A stretch of DNA of 64,000 nucleotides from Thermothielavioides terrestris NRRL 8126 (lineage: Eukaryota; Ascomycota; Sordariomycetes; Sordariales; Chaetomiaceae): positions 3,100,001 through 3,164,000 of the forward strand of contig NC_016458.1 in assembly GCF_000226115.1 (NCBI RefSeq), given 5' to 3'. The notes beneath the pieces are model-generated. The model was not told where the DNA came from. It saw nothing but the letters and a program-made list of their open reading frames with translations, and searched no databases. This document shows positions 24,501 through 35,572 of the stretch, piece by piece. The position numbers and the translations under genes were made by a program. How positions within the stretch are numbered: the stretch's first letter is position 1; every line of letters starts with the position of its first letter.

Positions 24501-25026
24501 TGAAGGTCCGAGTCTGCAGCCCTGGGCCTGCTTGGGACAAATCGTTATGTCATCGCTGCCAGATCCGCGGGTCTGCCGGCAGGCCCCCCCGAGAATAAAA
24601 CACCCGCGATCCGCAGCCCGGCTGACCTGTTTCCAGCGGCTTCGATTTCTTCTGTTGGCTCGTACTTTTTACCCACTGCCTTGGTTATCTTCTTGTTGTG
24701 GTCAGCAGGTTCATCTTCTTGCGCTCATAGTGTATTGGCGACTCAACTAACTACCGGTTTGAGTCGCATACTGTGTTGTCCGCGACGCTATTCCCAACTG
24801 TATTCCCACATCACTTACACCGTCGCTTACACCGCCGTGACACCTAGCCGCTACATCCCGCCGCCACACGCAACGTTTCTACGTTCTCCATAGTCTCACA
24901 GAACTCCCCTCATAGTCCGCTGCGATATGCAATAGCGTCATTTTTAATACCTTATCCGGTATTTCCACCTCAGCAGCGATCCTGATATACCCCGACTCCT
25001 TCGACCCCGGAGGGCTCGCCGTGACC
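21558..25026. other. Long intergenic stretch upstream of DPP III and gluconokinase
   Basis: About 3.5 kb between divergent genes. The first ~170 bp may be an alternative N-terminus of DPP III. No other gene is supported. Short motifs recur: TTAGGTACCTAGG at ~21996, GGTAGGTAGGTAG at ~22076, CGGATTACA at ~23089 and ~23862, and GATGTACACTA at ~23846 and ~24091. The gluconokinase promoter lies at the right end. Confidence 0.5.
23845..24118. repeat. Pair of related short motifs (GATGTACACTA plus CGGATTACA)
   Basis: At 23845-23871 GATGTACACTA is followed after five bases by CGGATTACA. At 24091-24118 GATGTACACTA is followed after five bases by TGTAATCCG, the reverse complement of CGGATTACA. Another CGGATTACA stands at ~23089. 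The copies lie ~245 bp apart between genes. Function is unknown; a binding-site pair or an old duplication are both possible. Confidence 0.4.
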
Positions 25027-25830
25027 ATGCTTTCCTACAACACCTCTGCCGTCAACGGGCAACGGCCGTCATCCGCTGGCAACATTCCTCCTTCACCAAA
25101 TACCGCAGGACTGGCCACGACGACGCTCTCGAACGGGGTGATGGACAACGGTGCTGCATCGACCGAGGAGTCCCCGGCCAAGGCGCAGCACATCTGGCTC
25201 GTCACGGGGCCCGCGGGGTGTGGGAAGAGCACAGTAGCAAAGCATATCGCTAATGCGCTTCAGCTGCCGTTTATCGAAGGTGACGAGGTATGTCAGACAC
25301 CGCGAGAGACGAGAGACTTTCCGAACCCCCCCCCCCCCAAACAAACAACCGGCGCATACTGACCAGCCTACCCCTTGCAGTACCATCCAAAGGCAAACAT
25401 CGACAAGATGAGCGCCGGCATCCCGCTGACGGACGCGGACCGGTGGGACTGGCTGACGGCCCTGCGCGAGGCGTCGATCCAAGCGCTGAACCGGGGCAGC
25501 GACGGCGTGGTCCTGACCTGCTCGGCGCTCAAGCGCAAGTACCGCGACGTCATCCGGGTTGCCCCCTACTTCGCCCCGAACCTGCACCTGCACTTCATCT
25601 ATCTCGACGCGCCCGAGGAGCTCCTCCTGCAGCGGGTGTCGGCGCGCAAGAACCACTACATGGGCGCCAACATGGTGCACAGCCAGTTCGACATCCTCGA
25701 GCGGCCCGGCCCGGACGAGGTCGACGCCATCACCATCGATGTCGCGCGGCCGGCCGAGGAGGTCATGGCTGACGCGCTCGACCGGGTAGTCAAGACAATA
25801 AACCGCGGCGGCTCGGACGGCCAGGAATGA
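25027..25830 (+). CDS. Gluconokinase (ATP:D-gluconate 6-phosphotransferase)
   Basis: Phosphorylates gluconate to 6-phosphogluconate, feeding the pentose phosphate pathway. Two exons, 25027-25287 and 25381-25830, give 236 aa. The junction restores EGDE-YHPKANIDKMSAGIPL, the substrate-binding signature of the family. The P-loop is GPAGCGKST (residues 61-69). Then DRWDWL, LTCSALKRKYRDVIR and NHYMGANMVHSQFDILE follow in family order. The first ~53 residues are a low-complexity fungal extension; the core starts at HIWLVTGPAG. The intron (25288-25380) contains a run of 13 C. The ATG at 25027 is the first in frame. Confidence 0.95.
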
Positions 25831-27723
25831 GCAATTGTTTGCGCCGGGGGGGAGGGGGAAGGGCCAAGGGTGGAGAGAGCGCGGCTCCTATATTAGAGGA
25901 ACAGTCCGACCAAATAGGAAGTTGGTTTCTGTTTTCGTTTCTTTTGCCAGTTTCTTTTCCTTGTTTTTTTTTTAGCATTGGGCAAGGAGTTGGCATCGAT
26001 CTGCGGTGAATTTCGGCGACGCTATCAAGTTGCTCTTTCCAGTTTATCTTCCATTAGGCGTACCATGGGGAACCGGCAGCGGGACAGCTTGGAACAGGCA
26101 TCAACAACAACGGGAAGCTTGCCATCTGGTTCGGGCCTCACTTGGATGGGCTGCAGGGTCACTCTCTTCGGACTCGGGCATTGCAGAGGAGATCTACATA
26201 ACATACGACATCCAGGTTGTGGAGGGTGAGGTTTCAGAACAAGCGCAGCGTGAATGCGATGGATTCTCACCCCCTTCTGCGGCTCCGGGTTGAGCTCTCT
26301 GTCCTACCCCAGGCTGTCCGCCCTCCCAAACCATACGCCTACTCACATGATGCTGACCACTCGTGGATCACACCAGGGGGCTGTCAAGTTACCGAGAAAG
26401 CCCAAACATCTGGCAGCAAGACGGCGGCGGGACGAGCCGCTCCACCCTCGGATTGCTCCTGGGGGAAAGCGGCTGGTGAGACAGTGCCCACTGCCCCCCC
26501 TTTTCTGTGGTACACTAAAAAGGCTCAGAACCACTGTGACGGCTTCGGCCGCGAAGCAGAGGGCAACACCAACCACGCAGCCAAGGTGAGCGTGCGGGGG
26601 GAGCACCCAGGAGCAAGGAGGGAGCCTGACGCAGAGTCGACGACTGCCGAGGCTAAACGGGTTGGGCTGGCGGGTTACTGCGTATGCTGGCGCCAAACGG
26701 CCTGGATGCGGGAACGGGTGAGACAGGATTCCGTCATTGGAGCGGGATTTATTTAGCCTGCCCCTCGCAGCGTGCATTCTTGGTCTGCAGCTTGGCCGCA
26801 TCCGCTGGCCTCCTGCAGCTTTTCACCGGAATTGCCTCATCTGGAGAGGTATCTGCTCTGTACTACTACGCCTCTGTTCACATGCCGTTCATGGCCTGTT
26901 TACCTACGCGTTTGGCACCAACCGACCGCTCCCCTTGCCGGGCCATTTGTGAGAGTGATGGGACGCATTGGAAGTGGGCGTTTGAGTGAGCCGCAGTAAC
27001 CCTTGCTAAAACTTGAACGAGCAGAAGAGTCTGCGGGGAGAGGTGGTTCCGTTCCGTTGCACATCACGAGCTTGGCAAGCCAGCACTGCAACTGCCCCAC
27101 GTACATATATGCCTCGGCCGCGATGGAAGTGAACACTCGTGTATTCCGTACATGAGCTCTCGTCCCGGGAGGGGTGCAAGAAGGAGTGGGCCTGCGGGTC
27201 TTCGGCCCGCAGAAGGAACGAGTTCATGCCCGAAGCACAGTCTGGAATTGGGCAGGCGAGTAGTCGAGACGGGATCCCGAAGTCACGGCTGGCAATGAGA
27301 GAACTACAGGTTGCAAATGAAGAGCTGCCGGTTCGCAAAAGCATCGAGGATTGTAGCAGAAAACCAACACTCCGTGGAGACACAAGAAGAAACAAAATAA
27401 AACCAGGAGAGATAAAAACCAGACAGGTGGAGTGCTTGCAGGATGTCGGAACGAGAATCAACTAACTGGCTGTCTATCAAGGAAAACTTGCTTGCGAGTC
27501 TACTACCGACCACGTATGCAGTTGCCATTCGTGCTTAACGGCCTCGGCGCTGTTGCCGCCGCCTGCTTGCGTATAACCGGGTTAAGCGAGCGAGTACGGA
27601 CGGGTCGGGCGGCCGGGTGAATAAGGTAAGGTCAGGACTTGCCAGGCCCGGATCCTGCTCCTTCGTTCCTGCTGATGCCCAATGGCGGGTACGAAAGTAC
27701 GGAATACGGCACCTGCCGCTACC
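25831..27723. other. Intergenic between convergent gluconokinase and E2 genes
   Basis: About 1.9 kb. No coding sequence is supported; open frames at 26217-26800 overlap on both strands and look random. TATTCCGTA (27151) and GTACGGAATAC (~27693) match a short palindromic motif scattered elsewhere in this window. Confidence 0.5.
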
Positions 27724-29375
27724 CTACCGCAGGTGCATGACCATGACGTCCGGCTCCTCGACGATGCCGCGCACAACCTCGGCGGCCCGAGCCATGGTCG
27801 CCCCATCGATGACCCTGTGGTCGGCGCTCCAGCTGAAGTTGCACACCTGCCGGCGCACCACCCGGTCCTCCTCGCCCGGCACGGTCGAAAACGCCGGGAC
27901 GGTGCGCATGCGCCCAATACCCAGGATGGCTACTTCGCGCTCGACCACGACCGGCGACAGGTACGTCCCGCCGATGCTGCCTATGTTGCTGACCGTGATG
28001 GTGCCGCCCGACATGTCTTGGGGCGTGAGCTTCCCGGCCACGGCCAGGCTCTGCAGCCTGGCGAGCTCAGCGGCAATCCCGAGGATGTTGAGGCCGCCGA
28101 CGTTCTTGATGACGGGCACGAGCAGACCGGAGGGGGTGTCCATGGCCACTCCGATGTTATGTTGGCTGCGCAGGACCAGCATGGGCTTGCCGCTTCCGTT
28201 TCCGTTGCTATTGCCGTTGCGGGCGCTCTCGACGTCGACCCGGGCGTTGAGAATCGGGTACTTGTAGAGCGCCATCGACACGGCTTTGATGATGAAGGGC
28301 AGGTAGGAGAGCTTGGTGACTTGGCTGTCGCTGAGGCCGGACTTGGACAGGGCCTTGTTAAGACGCCCCCGGAGCTCCACGAGGGAGGTGAAATCGACTT
28401 CGTCGGCGTAGAGGAAGTGAGGTATGCTGAGCGAGCGCGTCATGGTCTTGAACATCATCTCTTGCGTCCTGGTGAGCGGGATCGGTGTCTCTTGTTGCGG
28501 CCCGGCGGTCGAAGCGTCTGGTGACGAGAGAATGTCCGCCTCAGCTGCGGCAGGAGCGCGCTGCGGAGATGGCGTTTGTGGCGATGCTGCCGCTCTGCTC
28601 TCAGCATACTTGTAGAGATCTTCCTTGAGGACACGGCCATCCTTGCCCGTGCCGTCTACTTCTGAAATGTCCACTCCAAGTTCCTTGGACAGGTGCCTGA
28701 CCGCCGGCGTTGCGAGTGTGGCATGTTTCCCCTTGACCTTCGGCGTGCCTTGCCGCTCGTGTTCTGTTTGGGCAGTAACCTGTTGTGCTGGGGTCTTTTC
28801 TTCGATCGGCGGCCGGGCAGGTGAGTGAGCAGGCTCGGGCTCCGCACTCTTCTGTGAGGACTGAGGATGCCCGCCAACCTCTGGGCCCTCCTCCTCGCCA
28901 TCTCCCTCGATGTCGATGTCGACAAACGGCTTGCCGACCTTGGCCAGTTCGCCCGCCTCATAGTGTAACTTTTTGACAACGCCCGCAAAGCGGCTAGTAA
29001 TCTCTACCGACGCCTTGTCGCTCTGAACCTCGCAAAGGGGCGAGAACTCCTCAACGCGCGCCCCCGGCTCGACAAACCACTGGATTATCTCGCATTCGAC
29101 AATACCTGGAGGGGAGGGAATGTTCAGTCAGCAGGCCAAAGAGGCAGACGAGAAGAACAGAGAACAAGAGTAAGAGAAGGGAACATACCCTCTCCAATGT
29201 CAGCTAGTAACACCGGCTTGACGGCCAGAAGAGGTCTCGCTGCGTGGAAAGCCCGTGCTCTCGACAGTGCCAGTGGTGCCAGCGGGGTCAGCGTTGCGCC
29301 GGAAGCGCGCCCACTTAGACCTCTGCAAAGATGCCATTGCTGGCGCGCCACGCGAGAACCACGGCTCCAAAACAT
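27724..29375 (-). CDS. Lipoamide acyltransferase, E2 of branched-chain 2-oxoacid dehydrogenase (mitochondrial)
   Basis: Transfers the acyl group from lipoate to CoA in the mitochondrial branched-chain 2-oxoacid dehydrogenase complex. Two exons, 29189-29375 and 27724-29105, give 522 aa. The N-terminus is an Arg-rich, acid-free presequence (MFWSRGSRVARQQWHLCRGL). The lipoyl domain follows from ~53 with the lipoate Lys in QSDKAS (K93). The peripheral-subunit-binding domain is ATPAVRHLSKELGVDISEVD ... GRVLKEDL. The catalytic domain contains IPHFLYADEVD and ends with DHRVIDG (His ~492). One lipoyl domain and the ADIGEGIVECEIIQW start favour the branched-chain type over pyruvate or 2-oxoglutarate E2. 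It shares a 407-bp divergent upstream region with ATP10, another mitochondrial gene. Confidence 0.92.
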
Positions 29376-29782
29376 ATCGGACGGGAAGGAGAAGATATTA
29401 CCAGCGTCAGGTTTTCGGACGGGTCACATCTCAGGAGTTCAATTTCGTCCCTCCGCACATCCACAGGCCAAAGGAAGTGAGGGAACATACCAAGCAGCTC
29501 CGACCCAACCTCTGGCTTGCTGCGGCTTAACAATGGTTCACCTGCTGTATGACGTTTGAGCCGAGCATCCCAGGGGCAGCCCCGCGAATAACCGAGCACT
29601 TGGCACCCCTCATCAACCAATGCCAATGCGCCGCAGCACCCCGGACTCGAGAAGGCGGGGTGTCGCGGACAAAAGTGGAGCCCCTCGTGTATGGTTACCA
29701 GTCGCGCGGAAATTTCTTGGGGACCGAGCTCATCCGAAGTCGACGAACACTACCAGCCTTGCGGCTGCATTGCCTGCGCAAC
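29376..29782. promoter_or_regulatory. Divergent promoter region shared by mitochondrial E2 and ATP10 genes
   Basis: The two start codons face away from each other with 407 bp between them, which must hold both promoters and 5' UTRs. No further gene fits. Motif content was not resolved; shared control is inference from the arrangement. Confidence 0.5.
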
Positions 29783-30936
29783 ATGATTACACAACCCGCC
29801 ATCCGGCCAAGCTTCCGGGCAGCAGCTTGTCTTCTCTGTCAATGGCGATCTTTCAGCCTGTCCTACCGCCGGCTCGCCGACAAGGCGCCGGGCCCCGCAC
29901 CCGAGTCAGCCAGTGTCGCTGAATCAAGCGCCCCGGCGAACGCACCTACGGCGATCAACAACGGGACCGGCAACGCTGGTGTCGCAGAGAGCCCGCTGGC
30001 CCATGCTCCCCGATCATACGGCAAAAAGCTCAAAGAGTTCACGCCGACGCCGCTTGCGAGGCCAATTGGCATGAATTCCCCCCCGAGCGCCGGCGAAAAC
30101 ACGGGCATCGACAGGCGTTCGCTCAAAGAGCGCCACGCGGACTTTGTCAACTACGAGAAGCATCTGCAGCGCAGGGAGTACCTGTAAGTAGAAAAAATAT
30201 GAACCTCTCGCTTGTCGTCTGCCCACTCAAGAGGCACCCGGAAGCTAACCTGTCCCTTCCCGCGGCCAGCAAATCCAAAATCTCGCGGCCCTATTTCCGC
30301 GACTGGGGCAACCTCCAGTTCCACGAAGGCAAGACCTTCCTCGCGCCGCCGCGCCTCTTCCGCGCCGACCTGTCGCTCTACTTCCCCAACCTGCACGGGC
30401 GCACGCTCGCCAAGACCCCGTCCGCCAAGGCCGCCGACACGACGCCCCTGCTCGAGGGCCGCGCCAGCGTCGTCTCCATCTTCAGCGGCATGTGGGCCGA
30501 GAACCAGGCGCGCTCGTTTACCTCCCCGGAGGTGAATCCGGCGCTGCACGAGCTGGTGGGGTCTAGTTCGGGGCGCGCACAGCTGGTGCAGGTAAACGTC
30601 GAGGAGGACTTTTTCAAGGCCTGGTTGGTGCGGCTGTTCTCCGGCTCGATCCGCAGGCGGATCGGCAAGGAGAACTGGGACAAGTATTTCCTGGTGAGGC
30701 GGGGGATTACCGACGAGATTCGCGAGTCGATCGGGCTGCTGAATAGCAAGGTTGGGTATGTCTATGTGGTGGACCATCAGTGCAGGATACGCTGGGCAGG
30801 GAGTGGGCCTGCGGAACCTGGGGAGAGGGAAGGGCTGGTGAAGGGGCTGCAGAGGATACTGAGCGAGATGGATAAGGAGGGAGTCGGTGAGCATTTCGTG
30901 AGGAGGATCGTTGCGAAGAAGCAGGCGGAGAAGTAG
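29783..30936 (+). CDS. ATP10: Mitochondrial ATP synthase assembly factor ATP10
   Basis: Inner-membrane chaperone for Fo assembly (subunit a). Two exons, 29783-30183 and 30270-30936, give 355 aa; the intron has GTAAGT, GCTAACC and CCAG. The N-terminus (MITQPAIRPSFRAAACLLCQWRS) is a mitochondrial presequence. A linker precedes RRSLKERHADFVNYEKHLQRREYL, then the conserved thioredoxin-like part: SRPYFRDWGNLQFHEGKTF, ASVVSIFSGMWAE, VNVEEDFFKAWLVRLF, VGYVYVVDHQCRIRWAGSG. Order and length match fungal Atp10. The open frame upstream to 29549 is regarded as 5' UTR. Confidence 0.92.
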
Positions 30937-31253
30937 ACGGGGCAGATAGATCGTCGCGGATGTTGTGCATGATACCCCCCCATTTTTTTATTTTCAGCTG
31001 TACCACCGCCGCCACTCATGCTCCATATTAGGGATTCGCTACGAGAGTAAAATAGATGAGGCGTAGAACGCCTCTGTTTGTATGTTAAGGTACCTCGGGA
31101 TATGAACTGCGCAGTGCCCAGACGCCGCAAACGCCTTTCCCCCGCCATGCTCTTGCTAGATTATACAGGTTCATCCCGTCCTCTCGGCTCTCCTGTGGAT
31201 GTCTTACTCGCAGCATCCATCCTCGGTCATGCGCGCGCGTGCCTGATCTCGAG
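30937..31253. other. 3' regions of convergent ATP10 and GOS1
   Basis: 317 bp between two converging stop codons. It contains a short T run (~30983). Nothing else is seen. Confidence 0.6.
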
Positions 31254-32110
31254 TCACAAAAAGAACCAGAACACCAAGAAGCAGAAGGCGATAAACGACC
31301 CCATGATGATCCCGTCCCGCCTCTTCTTGGCCGAGATGCGGCCGATGAGCGCGTTGATGCCCGGCACCTGGCTCGCGGCCAGCGTGATGCGGCGGTTGAT
31401 GCTGGCCAGCGTCTCGCGCTGCAGCGCGAAGCTGTCCTGCACCGCGTACGCCTGGCTCAGCACGCTGTCGGCCGCGTCGTGGCTGCGGTCCAGCCGCGCC
31501 CGCTCGTCCAGCATGTACTCGGCCTCGGCCGCCGCCGGGTTGGCCGCCCGGTACGCCGAGATGTCGTCGCGCACGCTGCCCAGCAGGTTCGCCCGGTCGC
31601 GCGCCTCCTGCAGCGTCGCGCGCAGCCGCGCCAGGTCGCGCCGGTGGTCCGCCAGCTTGTCGCGCAGCAGCGCCAGGTTGTTCTGCTTGAGCGCCGAGGA
31701 CGTGAGCGTCGCTTCCGAGTCGAGGAGGCGGCCTAGCTGGGCGACGACGCTCTCGCGCTGTGAGGAAGCGGTTAGTTTCGCGTGTTCCGGTTCCCTCGGC
31801 TTTCGCGCACGCCGGCCGGCCTGTTTGCGGACTTAGGGGGGTCTTGCCTTGTCGAGCAGCTCCTGGACCCTGGCCTCTGCATTCTTCTCTTCTTCTGTCG
31901 GCTTCGCGGGTATGTTCGCTTGTGTGGAGAACTGGGAATATGTTTGCAGCGACGTCTCGGTCTGCGCGGCGTCGTCGTCGTCAGTAAATCGACCGGCTCC
32001 TTGTCCCTCCCTCCCTTGCTCCCCTCAACCTTGGGTTGCATTACCTGCGATTCCAAAGACCGCGCTTGTTGCCTCAGCTGAGCCCAGCCCTGACCTGCCG
32101 TTGTCGCCAT
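31254..32110 (-). CDS. GOS1: Golgi SNARE GOS1 (GS28 family)
   Basis: Tail-anchored SNARE for transport within and to the Golgi. Three exons: 32045-32110, 31848-31961 and 31254-31757, giving 227 aa (yeast Gos1 is 223). The N-terminus MATTAGQGWAQLRQQARSLE joins TETSLQTYSQFSTQ. The SNARE motif region reads HDAADSVLSQAYAVQDSFAL and QRETLASINRRITLAASQVP, followed by GRISAKKRRDGIIMGSFIAF and a short C-terminal membrane anchor. Intron 2 (31758-31847) begins GCAAGA after AAG instead of GT: a GC-AG intron with an otherwise perfect donor context; no usable GT lies nearby. Intron 1 uses GTAATG. Confidence 0.93.
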
Positions 32111-33547
32111 GTTGCCTGCAATGACGTGGGACAAGCGGGCAGAACCGATCGCTGATTCCGGCGGATGGGTTCCCTGGCAAGATGTAACGGCCCCACCGGC
32201 TCCGTTTCTGTGAGGTCAGCCCCTGAATCCTTTGTGGCTTCGCAGCGACGAGGCCCTGAGACCATGGCTCCCAAGAAGTCAAACAAGTCAAATAGGTATG
32301 AGGCTCGATTTGATTTGATCTGTGTGCATGTGCGATCATATTTGACTTGTTTGTCTTTGATCAAGTCGTCGTCGAATCCAGTCAAATCGCCATATATACC
32401 CCTAACCCTGACAGCTGCCCCTTGCTTTTTCTGGGCCTTACCCACTTTTTCCATACCCTCCCTGCCTGGCTCTCTGGCTCCCTGGCTCTCAATCGCACGT
32501 GCAACAACTGGCTCAATCACGAGGCAGTCCTTCGAGGTTGGTGCCAGCCAACGCTTCCAACTGCTTGGCAACGCATCGCTTGGGCGGCCACGTAACCTAC
32601 CTTTTAGCAGGCCTGCAGAGGTCTTGGATGGATCTGTTCGTATAGCTGTGGCTGTGGCACTTGCTGGGCTCGCTGGGGCAGTCGGTTGGCCTGGTTAAAG
32701 TCGCTGTGATGTGACTCGTCTCTCTGGCTGGTTCCGTTTAACATGCCAGGCTCCTAGGGTGGGAAGAAACGGGGCGATGCTGGTGGCTGTGGTGGCTGTG
32801 GTGGCTGTGGTGGCTGTGGTGGCTAGCTGGGCTGAGCTGGGCTCCAAACCACCAACCCGACCTCCCACAATCCATCTTGCGTGGCGTTTAGGAGGCCATG
32901 CCTGAAACGAAACAAACCAAAGGCTGCCATCAAGGGTTAGGGTAACAATGCACAGTACAATGACACTGGCGAAGGGTTGGGGTTCTAATGAATATGTCGA
33001 TTTGAGATTCAAGAGCAAGCTACGAAACACGGTAGCTCAAACACTGAGCGAACAATGCTTAGCTCCATGGTGCCCAAACTATGCTTTCAATACCCGGTGA
33101 TCAAGGGCGAAACGCCGCCGCCTCACCAATTCCTTGGATTGCCAGCGAGCCTTGCACTCATCATCATCAACATTGGCCATGGAAAGACATATTCACAGAG
33201 AGCGTGTGAGCTCATATCGCTTGTCTTGCTCTCAATGGCCTTGTTTGGCACTGGAACTCGGGTGCATTGGCAGTGCCTGGTTGTGCCCCATCCTGCGTGC
33301 GTTTTCACAGTTGTCCCGTGTACGCATCACCAGGGGCAATCCATCTGCTCTAAAACCCGAATTGTTGCCCATGGCTCCGATCCTCTGTAAAGCCCGGTGA
33401 TTCTGGGATCTCGATGACTGTAAACCCTCATTACAGACGCCGTAATGGACCGAGAACCGTCAAACGTCCAAATGCAATTGGCCAAGCCATAACCGTAACC
33501 CGCGCCATCGACCCTCCCATCGCGTCGCGCCCGCTCCCAGCACCGCT
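32111..33547. other. Intergenic between GOS1 and eL6 with simple repeats
   Basis: About 1.4 kb. It holds a 9-bp tandem repeat at 32781-32825 and two telomere-like runs, CCCTAACCCTG at ~32399 and AGGGTTAGGG at ~32933. The frame at 32165-32698 has no family features. No gene is called. Confidence 0.55.
32781..32825. repeat. Minisatellite, five tandem copies of TGGTGGCTG
   Basis: Four exact copies and a fifth with one change stand head to tail. The stretch is non-coding, between GOS1 and eL6. Confidence 0.9.
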
Positions 33548-34499
33548 CTACCACTTCATCAGGTGGGGCTTGTCGCCCTTGCGGAGGCTGAACGAGGCGG
33601 CAAGGTAGCTCGCGAGCATGTCCACCTTCTTGATGTTGGCAATGAGGGCCTTGTCGATGGCCTTCTGATCCGCCGCCCGGCTGCTCGACACCTCCTTCTT
33701 CTGTGCTCCGTGTCAGTCCAGCATTCCCGCCTGGTGTTTTGTACCCAAACCCGGGCTCTGGATCGCGTACCTGGGGCTTCTCCCCCTGCTTGAAAAAGGC
33801 CTCCTCGCTGGCCTTCTCCTTCGCCTTTTCCGCTGTGAAGTACTTGGGCCGCGAGATCTCCTCGAGCTTGGCCTCGTCGATGCCGGTCAGGTCGACCTTC
33901 AGGGATGTGGCGATCACATATCTGGAGTTGACGCGGCGGAGGGGAACACCGTTGATCTTGAAAGGGCCAGTAACGAGCAGGACACCCTGGTCGAGGACCT
34001 TGAGGAGAACGACGCGCTTGCCGCGGAACCGACCAGCGAGCAGGATCAAAACGGTACCGGGCTGGAGGGACTTGCGAGGGACCCAGGGACGGACGGCCTT
34101 GCGGACCTAAGAACCAAGCAATGTTAGAACCGAGCATGCATCCGAGGAGCCGGCCCAGCGATTTCGCCCTCCCAGCAGTCCTGCCATTCTCGCTTTTCTG
34201 ATTTCCCGTCTGTTCCGTTGCCTCCTCTTGCCGCCCGCTTCTGATGATCGCTTTAGAACCCGCCGTGCCCACCCAATCCGTCCATGAACGAACTGACGTC
34301 CAGCTGCACCCAAAGTTCCGCATCCCAGAATGCTTGCGACAGTCGAGAATCAGTTGTGAAATTGTTCGCATCCACGTACCTGGCGAGGCTTGGCCTCGTC
34401 CTCAACAGGGTACCATTTCTGAGCCTTCTCGGACGGGTGAGGGACCGTCCGAGTCGACTTGCCAAAGGTCTTTGTCGTAGCAGCTGCCGTCGACGACAT
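33548..34499 (-). CDS. RPL6: 60S ribosomal protein eL6
   Basis: Large-subunit cytosolic ribosomal protein. Three exons: 34380-34499, 33771-34106 and 33548-33700, giving 202 aa; all junctions are phase 0. Exon 1 is the basic tail ([20 protein letters not shown] ... EDEAKPRQ). Exon 2 carries the KOW-type core [20 protein letters not shown] and [20 protein letters not shown], then [14 protein letters not shown]. Exon 3 ends [20 protein letters not shown]. All are typical of eL6. The gene is divergent from uL29, with 373 bp between the start codons. Confidence 0.95.
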
Positions 34500-34872
34500 G
34501 TTGAGCGCTTTGGCTGTGTGTTGGGTTAGTAAAATTCGTTGGCCGGTCGTCAACGTTCACTTGCTGCTGCTCGAGATTTTGAAATGAGCGAGCCGCCGAT
34601 TGTGCGCAAGTTTGAAAACCATCCAAGCCCCAAGCTAACCGCTTCTGGAATTGCGGGAGACCCCTGCACCGAGTTTGTAGCGGCGCACGGGCCATTTCTT
34701 GTGGTAGGGTTTTCCGCCCTGTACCCATTTTGCGAATCCACACCAGTCAGATTTTGTTAGGGCCTGGCGAGCAGGAAAGGCTGTTGTTCCCTTCCAACGA
34801 CCCGAAGACTCGTCGCTGTCAAAGGAATCGTCGCCCCATCGCCCATTTGACTCGACAAACGATCTTTTCGCC
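34500..34872. promoter_or_regulatory. Divergent promoter region of ribosomal protein genes eL6 and uL29
   Basis: 373 bp separate the start codons of two large-subunit ribosomal protein genes on opposite strands, so one short region carries both promoters. A TTAGGG-like element occurs at ~34758 (GTTAGGGCC). Co-regulation is inferred from the arrangement. Confidence 0.55.
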
Positions 34873-35572
34873 ATGGTAAGCATTCTACGGCTCTTTTCCG
34901 TTGTTTTGATGGTCGAATCAGTTTCCATCTTGCAGCCTCGGCCAGCGCTTCTTGTGTCGAACCGCCCTACTCCGAGCCGACAATCCTCCACCGCGTGTGG
35001 TCGCTGACAGATGATTGTCACAGTCTTCCGGCAAGGTCAAGACGGGCCAATTATGGTCCAAGAGCAAGGACGAGCTCATCAAGCAACTTGGCGAGCTGAA
35101 GACGGAGCTGAGCCAGCTGCGCATTCAGAAAATCGTCTCCTCGGGCACCAAGCTCACCAAGATGTATGTCGATTCGAATCCGAGCACGCCGCGATGGGAT
35201 ATTCGAAGTCTCGAGGGTGGAGGATAAAGGGCAGCTTTTGCTGACATGCGTCTCTCCCCAACCGCTAGCCACGATCTTCGCAAGTCGATCGCCCGCGTTC
35301 TCACGGTCATCAACGCCAAGCAACGGGCGCAGCTCCGCCTGTTCTACAAGGGCAAGAAGTACCTGCCGCTTGACCTCCGGCCCAAGCAGACTCGCGCCAT
35401 CCGCCGCCGCCTGTCCCCCGAGGACGCCTCGAGAGTTCTGGAGAAGACCAAGAAGCGCCAAACGCACTTCCCTCAGCGGAAGTTCGCTGTCAAGGTACGA
35501 AGAAGTCGGAGCAGCGGGTGAAGAGGTTTAGTCGCTTGGTGCACTGGCTGACTCCACGTTCAGGCTGCGTAG
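34873..35572 (+). CDS. RPL35: 60S ribosomal protein uL29 (L35)
   Basis: Large-subunit protein at the polypeptide exit tunnel, next to the signal-recognition-particle and NAC docking site. Four exons: 34873-34875 (the start codon alone), 35024-35163, 35269-35494 and 35564-35572, giving 125 aa. The ATG is followed directly by GTAAGC; the next exon starts after TCACAG with [20 protein letters not shown]. Exon 3 gives [19 protein letters not shown] and [20 protein letters not shown]. The last exon is only Ala-Ala-stop, giving the family end FAVKAA. An intron right after the start codon is known in uL29 genes of other eukaryotes. Confidence 0.93.

Noticed and set aside
32165..32698. 177-codon plus-strand frame upstream of GOS1
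   Set aside because: No recognisable content; it overlaps simple repeats and telomere-like runs.
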